Shown: one piece after another, positions 50,873 through 60,770 of the stretch | How the letters are laid out: every line of letters starts with the position of its first letter | Position numbering within the stretch: the stretch's first letter is position 1 | Origin: Neobacillus sp. OS1-2 | Lineage (GTDB): Bacteria; Bacillota; Bacilli; Bacillales; Cytobacillaceae | Assembly: GCF_030915505.1 (NCBI RefSeq) | Contig: NZ_CP133265.1 | Coordinates: 3,562,001-3,626,000, forward strand | Direction: 5' to 3' | Length of the DNA stretch: 64,000 nt | Translations under genes and position numbers: made by a program | Notes under the pieces: generated by a model | What the model saw: the letters and a program-made list of their open reading frames with translations, nothing else | Databases searched by the model: none | What the model was told of the DNA's origin: nothing

Positions 50873-51430
50873 ATGACAAAAAAGAAGAATGAACTATGGG
50901 AATGGACGAAAGCCCTATTGATTGCAGTAGCACTGGCAGCAGTCATCCGCTATTTTCTGTTTGCGCCAATTGTGGTGGATGGCTTATCGATGATGCCGAC
51001 ATTGAAGGACCAGGACCGCATGATAGTCAATAAATTCAGTTATGAAATTGGCCAGCCGAAACGATTTGATATCATCGTCTTTCATGCTCCGGAGAAAAAG
51101 GATTACATAAAGCGTGTGATTGGGCTTCCGGGGGATACGATTGAATATAAGGATGATACGTTATATGTGAATGGTAAGGCATATAAAGAGCCTTATTTGG
51201 ATGAATATAAGAAGCAAGTTGAGGACGGCCCTTTGACGGGTTCGTTTACCTTGGAAGAAAAGATCGGCCGAAAAACTGTGCCAAAGGGTGAATTGTTTGT
51301 CATGGGTGATAATCGCCGTTTCAGCAAAGACTCAAGGCATATTGGAACCGTACCGATGAGTAAAGTAATCGGTAAAACGAACGTGGTCTACTGGCCGATA
51401 AAAGACGCACATATTGTAAAAGTGAAATAG
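50873..51430 (+). CDS. lepB: Type I signal peptidase (SipS/LepB family)
   Basis: This 185-residue membrane protease removes signal peptides from exported proteins. One N-terminal membrane span (about residues 14-33) is followed by the catalytic domain outside. The catalytic dyad is Ser39 in GLSMMPTL and Lys80 in [12 protein letters not shown], and box E is [11 protein letters not shown]. The short, single-span form is the Gram-positive type. The ATG is five bases after GGTGGGGA. This gene is not in this position in B. subtilis. Confidence 0.93.
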   Translation: MTKKKNELWEWTKALLIAVALAAVIRYFLFAPIVVDGLSMMPTLKDQDRMIVNKFSYEIGQPKRFDIIVFHAPEKKDYIKRVIGLPGDTIEYKDDTLYVNGKAYKEPYLDEYKKQVEDGPLTGSFTLEEKIGRKTVPKGELFVMGDNRRFSKDSRHIGTVPMSKVIGKTNVVYWPIKDAHIVKVK

Positions 51431-51446
51431 TTTGGGGGTGTCACCT

Positions 51447-52319
51447 TTGACGATCCAATGGTTTCCTGGCCATATGGCCAAGGCTCGCAGAGAGGTCACG
51501 GAAAAATTAAAACTAGTCGATATCATTTTTGAATTAGTCGACGCGAGAATTCCATATTCATCAAGGAATCCGATGATTGACGAAATTATCCAGCATAAAC
51601 CAAGACTGGTCCTTTTAAATAAAGCAGATATGGCTGACCCATCCGTAACAAAGGAATGGATTTCCTATTTTGCAGATAAAGGTATTAAAGCACTTGCAAT
51701 CAATTCTCAGGCTGGAGAAGGAATGAAGAATATTGTCCAAGCCTCACATGAGATTCTTAAAGAGAAGTTTGATCGGTTAAAAGCAAAAGGGGTAAACCCA
51801 AGGGCCATTCGTGCCATGATTGTCGGGATCCCAAACGCGGGTAAATCGACACTAATTAACCGTCTTGCTAAAAAGAATATTGCTAAAACAGGAAATACCC
51901 CTGGGGTAACGAAAGCACAACAATGGATCAAAGTAGGCAAAGAGATGGAATTGCTGGATACTCCGGGGATTTTATGGCCGAAATTCGAAGATCAAGAAGT
52001 GGGCATGAAACTGGCCATTACAGGGGCAATTAAAGATACATTATTAAATTTGCAGGATCTGACCGTTTACTCGTTAAGGTTTTTGGAACGTGCCTATCCT
52101 GAGCGATTAAAAGAACGGTATAAGCTCGAAACCCTCCCAGATGATGAGAAGGTTGTCGAAATGTTTGATCACATCGGAGAACTTCGCGGGTGCCTTATGG
52201 GAGGCGGTATCGTTAACTACGATAAGGTTTCCGAATTAGTCATTAGAGAAATAAGGTCTGAAAAATTCGGACGGATTACCTTTGAACGACCAGCTGATTT
52301 TTTCATTAAATCAGAATAA
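51447..52319 (+). CDS. rbgA: RbgA (YlqF): 50S ribosome biogenesis GTPase
   Basis: This 290-residue circularly permuted GTPase is needed for a late step of 50S assembly. The G4 motif NKAD comes first, then G1 GIPNAGKST near residue 127 and G3 DTPG. The C-terminal domain contacts 23S rRNA. The chosen start is TTG (TTG-ACG-ATC, giving [17 protein letters not shown]), which aligns with B. subtilis RbgA and is six bases after GGGGGTG. A TTG five codons earlier overlaps that site. Confidence 0.94.
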   Translation: MTIQWFPGHMAKARREVTEKLKLVDIIFELVDARIPYSSRNPMIDEIIQHKPRLVLLNKADMADPSVTKEWISYFADKGIKALAINSQAGEGMKNIVQASHEILKEKFDRLKAKGVNPRAIRAMIVGIPNAGKSTLINRLAKKNIAKTGNTPGVTKAQQWIKVGKEMELLDTPGILWPKFEDQEVGMKLAITGAIKDTLLNLQDLTVYSLRFLERAYPERLKERYKLETLPDDEKVVEMFDHIGELRGCLMGGGIVNYDKVSELVIREIRSEKFGRITFERPADFFIKSE

Positions 52320-52328
52320 TGATAACCA

Positions 52329-52355
52329 AAAAGCTCTCCAATTGGGGAGCTTTTG
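52329..52355 (+). terminator. Terminator after rbgA
   Basis: AAAAGCTCTCC at 52329-52339 pairs with GGGGAGCTTTT at 52344-52354 (one G-U pair) across AATT. Its symmetry suggests that it can work in both directions. Confidence 0.75.
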
Positions 52356-52446
52356 CCAGTTACATGAATTCTTCGCGGGTTAATTTTCTGGGTTCTATTA
52401 AAATGTTATTTAAAAACTAGTAAATCTTTGATATTATTTTTAATAG

Positions 52447-52476
52447 TTGTGTTTTGTAATCGTTTTCAATTATAGC
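52447..52476 (+). promoter_or_regulatory. Candidate sda promoter containing a CcpA cre site
   Basis: TTGTAATCGTTTTCA at 52454-52468 fits the cre consensus WTGNAANCGNWNNCW at every defined position. It lies between a weak -35 (TTGTGT, 52447-52452) and -10 (TATAGC, 52471-52476). CcpA bound there would repress the serine dehydratase genes when sugar is abundant. The promoter boxes are less certain than the cre match. Confidence 0.6.
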
Positions 52477-52602
52477 TGAATAAGATGGTAAAGGATTAGA
52501 CTTTTACCAGCATTTATTTCTGGTTACTTAGAGGCCTTTCTCGTAAAATAAAGGGAAAGATGTTTACGTGAAAATATAGCATATTAGATAAGGGGTATAT
52601 CT

Positions 52603-53265
52603 ATGAAATATCGCTCAGCATTTGATATAATCGGTCCAGTCATGATTGGGCCGTCAAGCTCACATACAGCAGGTGCAGCAAGGATTGGAAGAGTAGCCCG
52701 AACCTTGTTTGGAAAACTCCCAAAAAACGCTGTTATTTCATTGTACGGTTCATTTGCCAAAACTTATAAAGGTCATGGAACAGATTTTGCGATCGTGGCA
52801 GGTCTTTTAGATTTTGATACGTTTGATGAGCGGATGCCAAAATCGTTAGAAATAGCAAAAGAAATGGGTTTAGAAGTGGAATTTCGAACAGAAGAGGCTG
52901 TGACGGACCATCCAAACACCGTCAAAATTAACTTAGTTGATGGTGAAACCACGCTAGAAATCGTCGGGATTTCTATCGGCGGCGGAACGATTGAAATTAC
53001 GGAATTAAATTCCTTCCCACTCAAGCTTTCTGGGGAGCATCCTGCGATATTGGTCGTTCACCAAGACCGATTTGGCATTATTTCCGCAGTAACAAGTATT
53101 TTATCAAAGTATCAAATAAACATAGGTCACATGGAAGTTTCGCGGTTGGACAAAGGTGAAATGGCTCTAATGGTGATTGAAGTTGACCAAAAAATTGAAG
53201 ACTATATTATAGAAGAGTTACAAAATATTCCAAGTGTGTCACAGATTATTCGGATGGCTGAATAA
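52603..53265 (+). CDS. sdaAB: L-serine dehydratase, beta subunit
   Basis: This 220-residue subunit is part of the iron-sulfur L-serine dehydratase that converts serine to pyruvate and ammonia. It has the N-terminal GPSSSHTAGAARIGRVART motif and a C-terminal ACT domain from about residue 148 (HPAILVVHQDRFGIISAVTS), a likely serine-sensing module. The ATG follows AAGGGG. It is 31 bases from sdaAA. Confidence 0.95.
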   Translation: MKYRSAFDIIGPVMIGPSSSHTAGAARIGRVARTLFGKLPKNAVISLYGSFAKTYKGHGTDFAIVAGLLDFDTFDERMPKSLEIAKEMGLEVEFRTEEAVTDHPNTVKINLVDGETTLEIVGISIGGGTIEITELNSFPLKLSGEHPAILVVHQDRFGIISAVTSILSKYQINIGHMEVSRLDKGEMALMVIEVDQKIEDYIIEELQNIPSVSQIIRMAE

Positions 53266-53296
53266 AATAAATAAACAAACAACAGGTGGTGTGAAT

Positions 53297-54202
53297 ATGT
53301 TTCGAAATGTTGCGGAGCTTGTTCAACTTGCAGAAAGTAATCAAGTGAAAATTGCGGAGATTATGATCCGGCAGGAAATAGAAGTTTCAGGTTTAACGAG
53401 AGAAGAAATTATTACGAAAATGGATATGAATTTAACGGTTATGGAACAAGCGGTTGAAAGAGGTCTTAACGGAGTACATTCCCATACAGGATTAACCGGT
53501 GGAGATGCTGTACTTCTTCAAAAATATATTAACAGTGGGAAGGCTCTAGGGGGTACGATTTTACTAGATGCTGTCAGTAAGGCAGTGGCAACAAATGAAG
53601 TGAATGCGGCAATGGGAGTCATTTGTGCAACACCTACGGCGGGTTCAGCGGGAGTTGTCCCAGGAACCTTATTCGCAGTAAAGGAAAAATTAAACCCAAC
53701 TCGCGCTGAAATGATTGAATTTTTGTTCACGGCTGCCGCCTTTGGATTTGTGGTGGCCAATAATGCCTCCATTTCCGGTGCTGCCGGTGGCTGCCAGGCA
53801 GAAGTGGGTTCTGCCAGCGGTATGGCTGCTGCAGCGATTGTAGAGCTTGCTGGCGGCACACCACAGCAGGCTTCAGAGGCAATGGCCATTACATTAAAGA
53901 ATATGCTTGGACTGGTATGCGATCCAGTTGCAGGCTTAGTTGAAGTTCCATGTGTAAAACGAAATGCGATGGGTGCATCCAATGCTATTACGGCAGCGGA
54001 TATGGCACTTGCTGGCATATCAAGTAGAATCCCTTGTGATGAGGTCATTCATGCCATGTTTTTAATCGGCCAATCGATGCCGTCATCTTTAAGAGAAACA
54101 GCTGAGGGCGGGCTTGCAGCAACACCAACAGGAAGAAGATTGGAACAAGAAATTTTTGGCAACGGCAACACAGTTAAACTGAAAAACTTACTTATATCTT
54201 AA
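53297..54202 (+). CDS. sdaAA: L-serine dehydratase, alpha subunit
   Basis: This 301-residue subunit binds the catalytic [4Fe-4S] cluster. The conserved cysteines lie in ICATPTAGSAGVVPGTL, AAGGCQAEVGSASGMAA and GLVCDPVAGLVEVPC. The ATG at 53297 follows ACAGGTGGTG and matches the B. subtilis start MFRNV; longer upstream forms overlap the end of sdaAB. A terminator follows. In B. subtilis these genes lie before recG, so they have moved relative to that order. Confidence 0.95.
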   Translation: MFRNVAELVQLAESNQVKIAEIMIRQEIEVSGLTREEIITKMDMNLTVMEQAVERGLNGVHSHTGLTGGDAVLLQKYINSGKALGGTILLDAVSKAVATNEVNAAMGVICATPTAGSAGVVPGTLFAVKEKLNPTRAEMIEFLFTAAAFGFVVANNASISGAAGGCQAEVGSASGMAAAAIVELAGGTPQQASEAMAITLKNMLGLVCDPVAGLVEVPCVKRNAMGASNAITAADMALAGISSRIPCDEVIHAMFLIGQSMPSSLRETAEGGLAATPTGRRLEQEIFGNGNTVKLKNLLIS

Positions 54203-54209
54203 TATATAT

Positions 54210-54249
54210 AAGCACACGAATTCACCATGATTTTTGTGTGCTTTTTTTG
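54210..54249 (+). terminator. Terminator after sdaAA
   Basis: AAGCACAC at 54210-54217 pairs with GTGTGCTT at 54236-54243, followed by six further T residues. Confidence 0.8.
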
Positions 54250-54297
54250 TGTTGTATTATCGTTCATGACCATGTATTATTACTACGGGTGAAAAAA

Positions 54298-55071
54298 ATG
54301 AAGGTAGAAACAATCGCTGAAATTAAAAGACAATTAGAAAATATTATGACCGAAAATGATCCATTTTTGTTACAAATCCTTCAAGATGAACGCAAAGGTG
54401 TTCAGCAGTTGGTACATAAGTGGCAGAAGAAAATGGCAGAAGATAGAAGATTGAAAGAAAAGTTCAATGATATGAATACCTATGAACAGAAATGGCGGTC
54501 TCAAGGGTTTGAATTAATTGCAGGTGTCGATGAAGTCGGCAGGGGTCCGCTTGCAGGCCCTGTTGTAGCTGCAGCTGTCATTTTACCAAAGGATTTTTTC
54601 TTAGCCGGTCTTGATGATTCGAAAAAGATTTCAGAAAAAAAACGGCAGGAATTCGCTGCTATTATTAAAAGGGAAGCTCTGGCTTTTGGTATTGCAATGA
54701 TTCAAGCGAATGAAATTGATGTGATTAATATATATGAAGCCACTAAAAAAGCCATGAAAGCAGCAATTGCTTCCTTAAAACCAACACCAGATTTACTACT
54801 GATAGATGCAATGAAGCTCGAAACCCCCTATCCCACAGAATCTATTATTAAGGGAGATGCCAAAAGTGTTTCGATTGCAGCGGCTTCGGTAGTTGCAAAG
54901 GTAGCAAGAGACGAATGGATGAAGGAACTAGCTGCAAGCTATCCAGCATATGGTTTTCAGCAAAATATGGGATATGGCACAATGGAACATATACAAGCAA
55001 TCAAACAATTTGGGATTACACCCTATCATCGTAAAAGCTTCGCTCCAGTCAAAGATTATCTAAATCAATAA
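54298..55071 (+). CDS. rnhB: Ribonuclease HII
   Basis: This 257-residue enzyme removes ribonucleotides from DNA. The acidic active-site motif GVDEVGRGPLAGPVVAAAVI starts near residue 77, and the later LLIDAMKL and GDAKSVSIAAASVVAKVARD segments complete it. An N-terminal extension of about 70 residues is normal for Bacillus RnhB. The ATG at 54298 follows GGGTGA; a GTG at 54289 is an alternative. The genes ylqG and ylqH, which follow rnhB in B. subtilis, are missing. Confidence 0.94.
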   Translation: MKVETIAEIKRQLENIMTENDPFLLQILQDERKGVQQLVHKWQKKMAEDRRLKEKFNDMNTYEQKWRSQGFELIAGVDEVGRGPLAGPVVAAAVILPKDFFLAGLDDSKKISEKKRQEFAAIIKREALAFGIAMIQANEIDVINIYEATKKAMKAAIASLKPTPDLLLIDAMKLETPYPTESIIKGDAKSVSIAAASVVAKVARDEWMKELAASYPAYGFQQNMGYGTMEHIQAIKQFGITPYHRKSFAPVKDYLNQ

Positions 55072-55073
55072 AT

Positions 55074-55103
55074 AAAAACAGGAATTTTAGCCTGTTTTTT
55101 TAT
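55074..55103 (+). terminator. Terminator after rnhB
   Basis: AAAAACAGG pairs with CCTGTTTTT across an eight-base loop, followed by T residues. Confidence 0.8.
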
Positions 55104-55209
55104 TATTGTAAAAAAAAACTTTTCTTAACAAAACTCTATGAAATAAGTATTTTAGTCTTAAATTATTCTGAATTTTTTTAAGATGAATATAATTTTTATT
55201 GCTTTTTGG

Positions 55210-55238
55210 TGGACAAGGTTTGTGTCATTATATAAAAT
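55210..55238 (+). promoter_or_regulatory. Candidate promoter of sucCD
   Basis: TGGACA at 55210-55215, a 17-base spacer and TAAAAT at 55233-55238 each match five of six consensus bases. They lie about 45 bases before the sucC ATG. A TATAAT at 55188-55193 further upstream lacks a good -35 box. Confidence 0.5.
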
Positions 55239-55283
55239 GAAAACGGAGTCAATTTTTTGAAGAGTTTGATAGGAGGATGGGAA

Positions 55284-56444
55284 ATGAATATCCATGAGTA
55301 TCAAGGGAAAGAGATCCTCAGAAATTACGGGGTAATGGTTCCGAACGGAAAAGTGGCATTCACTGTGGAAGAAGCAGTCGAAGCGGCGAAAGAACTAGGC
55401 ACACAGGTTTGTGTAGTAAAAGCACAAATCCATGCTGGCGGACGGGGGAAAGCCGGCGGGGTAAAAGTGGCGAAAAACCTTGACGAAGTTCGTACATATG
55501 CAAGTGAGATTCTTGGAAAAACATTGGTTACACACCAAACCGGACCCGAAGGTAAAGAAGTAAAACGTTTGTTAATCGAAGAAGGCTGTGACATTAAAAA
55601 GGAATATTATGTTGGTTTAGTTTTAGACCGGGCTACTTCACGCGTTGTTCTTATGGCTTCTGAAGAAGGCGGAACGGAAATTGAGGAAGTTGCGGAAAAA
55701 ACTCCTGAGAAAATTTTTAAAGAAGAAATTGATCCTGCAATTGGCTTACAACCATTCCAGGCACGCCGGATTGCATTCAATATCAACATTCCAACTGAAC
55801 TTGTTAATCAAGCAGTTAAGTTTATGACAGGCTTATATAACGCCTATATCGAAAATGATTGTTCCATTGCCGAAATTAACCCGCTAGTTGTAACAGGAGA
55901 CGGGAAAGTAATGGCCTTGGATGCAAAATTAAACTTTGATTCTAATGCATTATATCGTCAAAAAAATGTCTTAGCATATCGTGATCTTGAAGAAGAAGAT
56001 GTAAAAGAAATTGAAGCATCTAAATATGATTTAAGCTATGTTGCGTTAGATGGAAATATTGGCTGTATGGTGAATGGAGCCGGACTTGCGATGTCAACGA
56101 TGGATATCATCAAACACTATGGCGGCGACCCCGCAAACTTCCTTGATGTTGGGGGCGGTGCTACAGCTGAGAAAGTTACAGAAGCATTTAAAATTATCCT
56201 TTCTGATCCAAACGTAAAAGGTATATTTGTTAATATCTTTGGTGGAATCATGAAGTGTGATGTCATTGCTGAGGGTGTAGTAGAAGCAGCTAAACAGGTT
56301 GGGCTAAGTGTTCCGCTTGTGGTTCGTTTAGAGGGAACAAATGTTGATTTAGGTAAAAAAATCTTGGCAGAATCAAGCGTTGAGATTATTGCTGCTGAAT
56401 CCATGGCTGACGGCGCACAAAAAATCGTTTCATTAGTGAAATAG
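55284..56444 (+). CDS. sucC: Succinyl-CoA synthetase, beta subunit (ADP-forming)
   Basis: This 386-residue TCA-cycle subunit binds nucleotide and succinate. The N-terminus [17 protein letters not shown] opens an ATP-grasp domain. The C-terminal CoA-ligase domain contains [18 protein letters not shown] and [16 protein letters not shown]. The ATG at 55284 is seven bases after AGGAGG; an upstream in-frame TTG lacks a site. It is followed by sucD after 25 bases. Confidence 0.96.
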   Translation: MNIHEYQGKEILRNYGVMVPNGKVAFTVEEAVEAAKELGTQVCVVKAQIHAGGRGKAGGVKVAKNLDEVRTYASEILGKTLVTHQTGPEGKEVKRLLIEEGCDIKKEYYVGLVLDRATSRVVLMASEEGGTEIEEVAEKTPEKIFKEEIDPAIGLQPFQARRIAFNINIPTELVNQAVKFMTGLYNAYIENDCSIAEINPLVVTGDGKVMALDAKLNFDSNALYRQKNVLAYRDLEEEDVKEIEASKYDLSYVALDGNIGCMVNGAGLAMSTMDIIKHYGGDPANFLDVGGGATAEKVTEAFKIILSDPNVKGIFVNIFGGIMKCDVIAEGVVEAAKQVGLSVPLVVRLEGTNVDLGKKILAESSVEIIAAESMADGAQKIVSLVK

Positions 56445-56469
56445 GATCTTTCAAGAAAGGGGAATTATC

Positions 56470-57372
56470 GTGAGCGTTTTTATTAATAAAGATACAAAAG
56501 TTATTGTTCAAGGGATTACAGGCGGCACTGCCCGTTTTCATACGAAACAAATGATTGAATATGGTACCCAAATTGTTGGTGGGACCTCTCCAGGGAAAAA
56601 AGGACAGGAAGTAGAAGGTGTTCCGGTATTTAATACTGTAAAAGAAGCTGTTGAGACTACTGGTGCAAATGCTTCAGTTATCTATGTTCCTGCACCATTT
56701 GCTGCCGATTCGATTATTGAGGCAGTAGACGCGGAATTAGACCTTGTGATTTGTATTACTGAACATATTCCAGTATTGGATATGGTTAAGGTAAAACGTT
56801 ACATGGAAGGTAAAAAGACACGCTTAGTTGGTCCAAACTGCCCTGGTGTGATTACTGCTGATGAATGTAAAATTGGGATTATGCCTGGCTATATCCATAC
56901 AAAAGGACATGTCGGTGTAGTTTCTCGCTCTGGGACATTAACATACGAAGCAGTACACCAGTTGACACAGGCTGGACTGGGACAAACTACTGCAGTCGGT
57001 ATTGGCGGCGACCCAGTTAACGGTACAAACTTCATCGATGTCTTAAAGGCATTTAATGAAGACCCGGAAACATACGCTGTTATCATGATTGGAGAAATTG
57101 GCGGTACTGCTGAAGAAGAAGCAGCTGAATGGGTGAAAGCAAACATGACGAAACCTGTGGTTGGTTTCATCGGCGGCCGTACAGCACCTCCAGGAAAACG
57201 CATGGGCCACGCTGGTGCGATTATTTCTGGTGGAAAAGGGACAGCAGATGAAAAGATCCGTATCATGAACGAGTGTGGCATTAAAGTAGCGGACACTCCA
57301 TCTGTTATGGGTGAAACATTAATTGGAGTATTAAAAGAGCAAGGCTTATACGAAAAGTGTAAAACGCATTAA
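56470..57372 (+). CDS. sucD: Succinyl-CoA synthetase, alpha subunit
   Basis: This 300-residue subunit carries the phosphohistidine and binds CoA. The CoA-binding Rossmann domain is near the N-terminus ([16 protein letters not shown]), and the phosphorylated His247 lies in [17 protein letters not shown]. The start is GTG after GAAAGGGG; no suitable ATG precedes the conserved N-terminus. Confidence 0.96.
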   Translation: MSVFINKDTKVIVQGITGGTARFHTKQMIEYGTQIVGGTSPGKKGQEVEGVPVFNTVKEAVETTGANASVIYVPAPFAADSIIEAVDAELDLVICITEHIPVLDMVKVKRYMEGKKTRLVGPNCPGVITADECKIGIMPGYIHTKGHVGVVSRSGTLTYEAVHQLTQAGLGQTTAVGIGGDPVNGTNFIDVLKAFNEDPETYAVIMIGEIGGTAEEEAAEWVKANMTKPVVGFIGGRTAPPGKRMGHAGAIISGGKGTADEKIRIMNECGIKVADTPSVMGETLIGVLKEQGLYEKCKTH

Positions 57373-57393
57373 TTTAACACACCATGACTGTTC

Positions 57394-57424
57394 AAATAGT
57401 CCCTCAAATCTGAGGGACTATTTC
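57394..57424 (+). terminator. Terminator after sucD
   Basis: AAATAGTCCCTCA at 57394-57406 pairs perfectly with TGAGGGACTATTT at 57411-57423 across AATC. The T tract is short. Confidence 0.75.
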
Positions 57425-57456
57425 CACATAAAAAAAATATGGAGGTACGATGGAAC

Positions 57457-58356
57457 ATGGATGACTTTAAAGAAAGGCTTATACATTTACTTCACTACCC
57501 GAATATCTCATGGAATATCGTCTATCAAATGCTTAAAAAGGATCCGACACTTCAGTCACTGTATCAACTTCAAAAACCATCCCCACAGCAGATCTCGTTA
57601 TTTCCACTACTAAACCACGATCACTCCTTAACCCAACCTTCTATCATTTCCCTTCAACCTGACATGATTCACGAACAAATCCGTCAATACGAAACAAATG
57701 ATATTACTGTGATTACTATTATGGATAAAGAATATCCAAGGTTCTTAAAAGAAATCTACCAGCCGCCATGGGCATTATTTACTAAAGGAGATATTTCTCT
57801 CCTCGAAAAAGAACCGAAGCTTGCGGTTGTTGGGTCTCGTCAAGCATCCCCATACGGAAAAAATGCGATAAGATTAATTTTCCCTGAGTTAATAAAGAAT
57901 GGGGTGCTCATTGTCAGTGGATTGGCAAAGGGAATTGATGCTTTAGCACATGAATATGCAATAAAAAATGGCGGGAATACAATTGCCGTCATTGCAGGCG
58001 GTTTCTATCATATCTACCCGAAAGAAAATATGGGACTTGCCCTGCAATTGATGAATACGCAACTTATTGTGTCAGAGTATCCCCCGGATACCAAGCCGCT
58101 TAGATGGCATTTTCCCGCACGAAATCGAATTATTAGCGGTTTAGCAGCTGGAACCTTTATTATTGAAGCAAAGCGAAAAAGTGGTTCGCTCATAACGGCA
58201 AATTATGCCGTTAATGAAGGGCGGGATGTCTTTTCACTTCCTGGCAGTATATTTAATCCATTCTCTATTGGGGCAAATGATTTAATACAGCAGGGGGCAA
58301 AGCTTGTGACAAGGGCTGAGGATATTTTAGAAGAATTAAGACTAAACGTGAAATAA
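57457..58356 (+). CDS. dprA: DprA (Smf): DNA-processing protein
   Basis: This 299-residue protein loads RecA on incoming single-stranded DNA during transformation and is also found in non-competent bacteria. The Rossmann-like DprA domain includes VVGSRQASPYG near residue 123, SGLAKGIDALAHEYA near 155 and EYPPDTKPLRWHFPARNRII near 207. The ATG at 57457 is 11 bases after GGAGG. An out-of-frame ATG at 57450 starts only a four-codon frame. It lies before topA, as in B. subtilis. Confidence 0.93.
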   Translation: MDDFKERLIHLLHYPNISWNIVYQMLKKDPTLQSLYQLQKPSPQQISLFPLLNHDHSLTQPSIISLQPDMIHEQIRQYETNDITVITIMDKEYPRFLKEIYQPPWALFTKGDISLLEKEPKLAVVGSRQASPYGKNAIRLIFPELIKNGVLIVSGLAKGIDALAHEYAIKNGGNTIAVIAGGFYHIYPKENMGLALQLMNTQLIVSEYPPDTKPLRWHFPARNRIISGLAAGTFIIEAKRKSGSLITANYAVNEGRDVFSLPGSIFNPFSIGANDLIQQGAKLVTRAEDILEELRLNVK

Positions 58357-58432
58357 TCTAAAAATCTAGGAATAAAATATCGTCCCTTTTGCAGGTTTTT
58401 TTCGAATATATGAAGAAATTAGCTTAAAAAGG

Positions 58433-58461
58433 TTGCAAAAATTTCTAATTTGTTATACATT
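58433..58461 (+). promoter_or_regulatory. Weak candidate promoter of topA
   Basis: TTGCAA at 58433-58438, a 17-base spacer and TACATT at 58456-58461; TATACA at 58454 with a 15-base spacer is the alternative. The stretch before topA is AT-rich, as might suit a supercoiling-sensitive promoter. Confidence 0.35.
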
Positions 58462-58519
58462 TTCCAACAGATGTTCGAAAAAATAAATATACAATTTACC
58501 TCTTAAGGAGGATATTTGA

Positions 58520-60601
58520 ATGGCAGCAGAATTTCTCGTAATCGTTGAATCTCCAGCGAAAGCGAAAACAATAGAACGATATTTAGGAAATAAATATAAA
58601 GTTAAAGCATCGATGGGGCATGTTCGTGATTTGCCACGCAGTCAGATGGGTGTCAATGTAGAAAATAGCTTTGAGCCCAAATATATTACCATCCGCGGAA
58701 AAGGCCCTGTTTTAAAAGAATTAAAGACTGCGGCGAAAAAGGTAAAAAAAATCTATCTCGCAGCTGACCCGGATCGTGAGGGGGAAGCTATTGCCTGGCA
58801 CTTAGCACATAGTCTTGATGTTGATATTACTTCCGATTGCCGCGTTGTCTTTAATGAAATTACAAAAGATGCGATAAAGGAATCCTTCAAGCATCCTCGT
58901 CCAATTAATATGGATCTTGTTGATGCCCAGCAGGCTCGTAGGATATTAGACCGGCTTGTAGGCTATAATATCAGCCCTCTTCTTTGGAAGAAGGTTAAAA
59001 AAGGGTTAAGTGCAGGACGGGTACAATCCGTTGCAGTTCGTTTAATTATTGACCGGGAAAAAGAGATTAAAGCGTTTACACCCGAAGAATATTGGACAAT
59101 TGATGGCGAATTTTTAAAAGGGAAAGACCATTTCAGTGCCAGTTATCATTCGGTAGTGGGCCATGAGAAAACCGAGCTGAAATCAGAACAAGATGTCCAA
59201 GCGATTTTACAGCAATTAACGGATAATAAGTTCAAAGTAATCTCTGTGACGAAAAAAGAGCGCAGAAGAAATCCAGCACCACCATTTATCACCTCGTCCT
59301 TGCAGCAGGAAGCAGCCAGAAAGCTCAACTTTCGTGCCAGGAAAACCATGATGTTAGCCCAGCAGCTCTATGAAGGAATTGAACTTGGGAAAGAAGGAAC
59401 GGTTGGTCTCATCACCTATATGAGAACAGATTCAACCCGAATTTCCGAGGTAGCGCAAGGAGAAGCGGCAAGTTATATCAAAGCAGAGTATGGTGAAAAC
59501 TTTTTAAAGGATGAACAAAGGAAAGAAAAGAAGCAGACAAATGCCCAGGATGCGCATGAAGCGATTCGCCCTACGAGTACACTTAGAGATCCCGGCAGCT
59601 TAAAGGAATTTCTCTCTCGCGATCAGCTCCGGTTATATAAATTAATTTGGGAACGCTTTTTGGCAAGTCAAATGGCGCAGGCAGTCATGGATACGATGAG
59701 CGTGGATTTGCAAAATGGGAATGTCCTGTTCCGTGCTACTGGGTCCAAGATTAAATTTCCAGGGTTCATGAAGCTTTATGTGGAGGGTTCAGATGACCAA
59801 ATCGATGGACCTGAGAAAATGCTCCCGGATCTTAAAGAGGGAGATGAAGTGTTTAAAAAGGATATTGAACCGAAGCAACACTTCACACAACCTCCACCCC
59901 GATACACAGAAGCAAGACTTGTCAAAACTTTAGAAGAGCTCGGAATCGGCCGTCCATCTACCTATGCTCCAACCTTGGATACAGTCCAAAAGCGGGGATA
60001 TGTTGCCCTTGATAATAAACGCTTTATTCCGACTGAACTGGGTGAAATTGTTCATGAAGTAATGGTAGAATTTTTTCCGGAAATCATAAATGTGGAGTTT
60101 ACCGCTAGAATGGAAAAAGGATTAGACCATATTGAAGATGGAAAAATGACGTGGATAAAACTCATTGATGCATTTTACCAAGAGTTCGAGACAAATTTAA
60201 AAATAGCAGAGCAGGAAATGGAAAAAATAGAAATTAAAGATGAGCCAGCCGGTGAGGATTGTGAAAACTGCGGAAACCCAATGGTGTTTAAAATGGGCAG
60301 ATATGGGAAATTCATGGCTTGCAGTAATTTCCCGGATTGTCGGAATACAAAGCCGATAGTGAAGGAAATCGGTGTTACCTGTCCTACGTGTAAAGAAGGT
60401 CAAATTATTGAACGAAAAAGCAAGAAAAAAAGATTATTTTACGGTTGCACCCGTTATCCTGATTGTGAATTTATATCTTGGGATAAACCGTTACCGAGAG
60501 CCTGCCCGAAATGTGAGGGCTTGCTTGTAGAAAAGAAATTAAAAAAGGGTGTTCAGGTTCAATGTGTTACATGTGATTATAAGGAAGAATCGCAAAGCTA
60601 A
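58520..60601 (+). CDS. topA: DNA topoisomerase I
   Basis: This 693-residue type IA enzyme relaxes negative supercoils. The TOPRIM domain has [19 protein letters not shown] and [15 protein letters not shown], and the catalytic tyrosine is Tyr300 in [12 protein letters not shown]. Three C-terminal zinc fingers are visible: CENCGNP...CSNFPDC, CPTCKEG...CTRYPDC and CPKCEGL...CVTC. The ATG follows AAGGAGG. Length matches B. subtilis TopA (691). Confidence 0.97.
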   Translation: MAAEFLVIVESPAKAKTIERYLGNKYKVKASMGHVRDLPRSQMGVNVENSFEPKYITIRGKGPVLKELKTAAKKVKKIYLAADPDREGEAIAWHLAHSLDVDITSDCRVVFNEITKDAIKESFKHPRPINMDLVDAQQARRILDRLVGYNISPLLWKKVKKGLSAGRVQSVAVRLIIDREKEIKAFTPEEYWTIDGEFLKGKDHFSASYHSVVGHEKTELKSEQDVQAILQQLTDNKFKVISVTKKERRRNPAPPFITSSLQQEAARKLNFRARKTMMLAQQLYEGIELGKEGTVGLITYMRTDSTRISEVAQGEAASYIKAEYGENFLKDEQRKEKKQTNAQDAHEAIRPTSTLRDPGSLKEFLSRDQLRLYKLIWERFLASQMAQAVMDTMSVDLQNGNVLFRATGSKIKFPGFMKLYVEGSDDQIDGPEKMLPDLKEGDEVFKKDIEPKQHFTQPPPRYTEARLVKTLEELGIGRPSTYAPTLDTVQKRGYVALDNKRFIPTELGEIVHEVMVEFFPEIINVEFTARMEKGLDHIEDGKMTWIKLIDAFYQEFETNLKIAEQEMEKIEIKDEPAGEDCENCGNPMVFKMGRYGKFMACSNFPDCRNTKPIVKEIGVTCPTCKEGQIIERKSKKKRLFYGCTRYPDCEFISWDKPLPRACPKCEGLLVEKKLKKGVQVQCVTCDYKEESQS

Positions 60602-60630
60602 GAGTGGGCCAATCCCGCTCTTTTTATTTT
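60600..60630 (+). terminator. Terminator after topA
   Basis: AGAGTGGG pairs with CCCGCTCT (one G-U pair) across CCAAT, followed by a long T-rich run. It begins at the topA stop codon. Confidence 0.75.
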
Positions 60631-60770
60631 TTTTGATAGTTAAAACTTTTTTCTTTTTCATTCGTATAGTACAATGCAAGATGGACTTTAAAAGTGGGGA
60701 AGGTATTGATAGACTTTTTTCTTCCCATAATGAATATGTTAATAAATACCAGCTTCGGGAGGACGCTAAC

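Noticed and set aside
54289-54297. GTG at 54289 as the rnhB start
   Set aside because: It overlaps the GGGTGA ribosome binding site that serves the ATG at 54298.
57450-57464. Mini-frame overlapping the dprA start as a control device
   Set aside because: The spacing from GGAGG is only four bases, and the overlap is easily due to chance in an ATGG-rich stretch.
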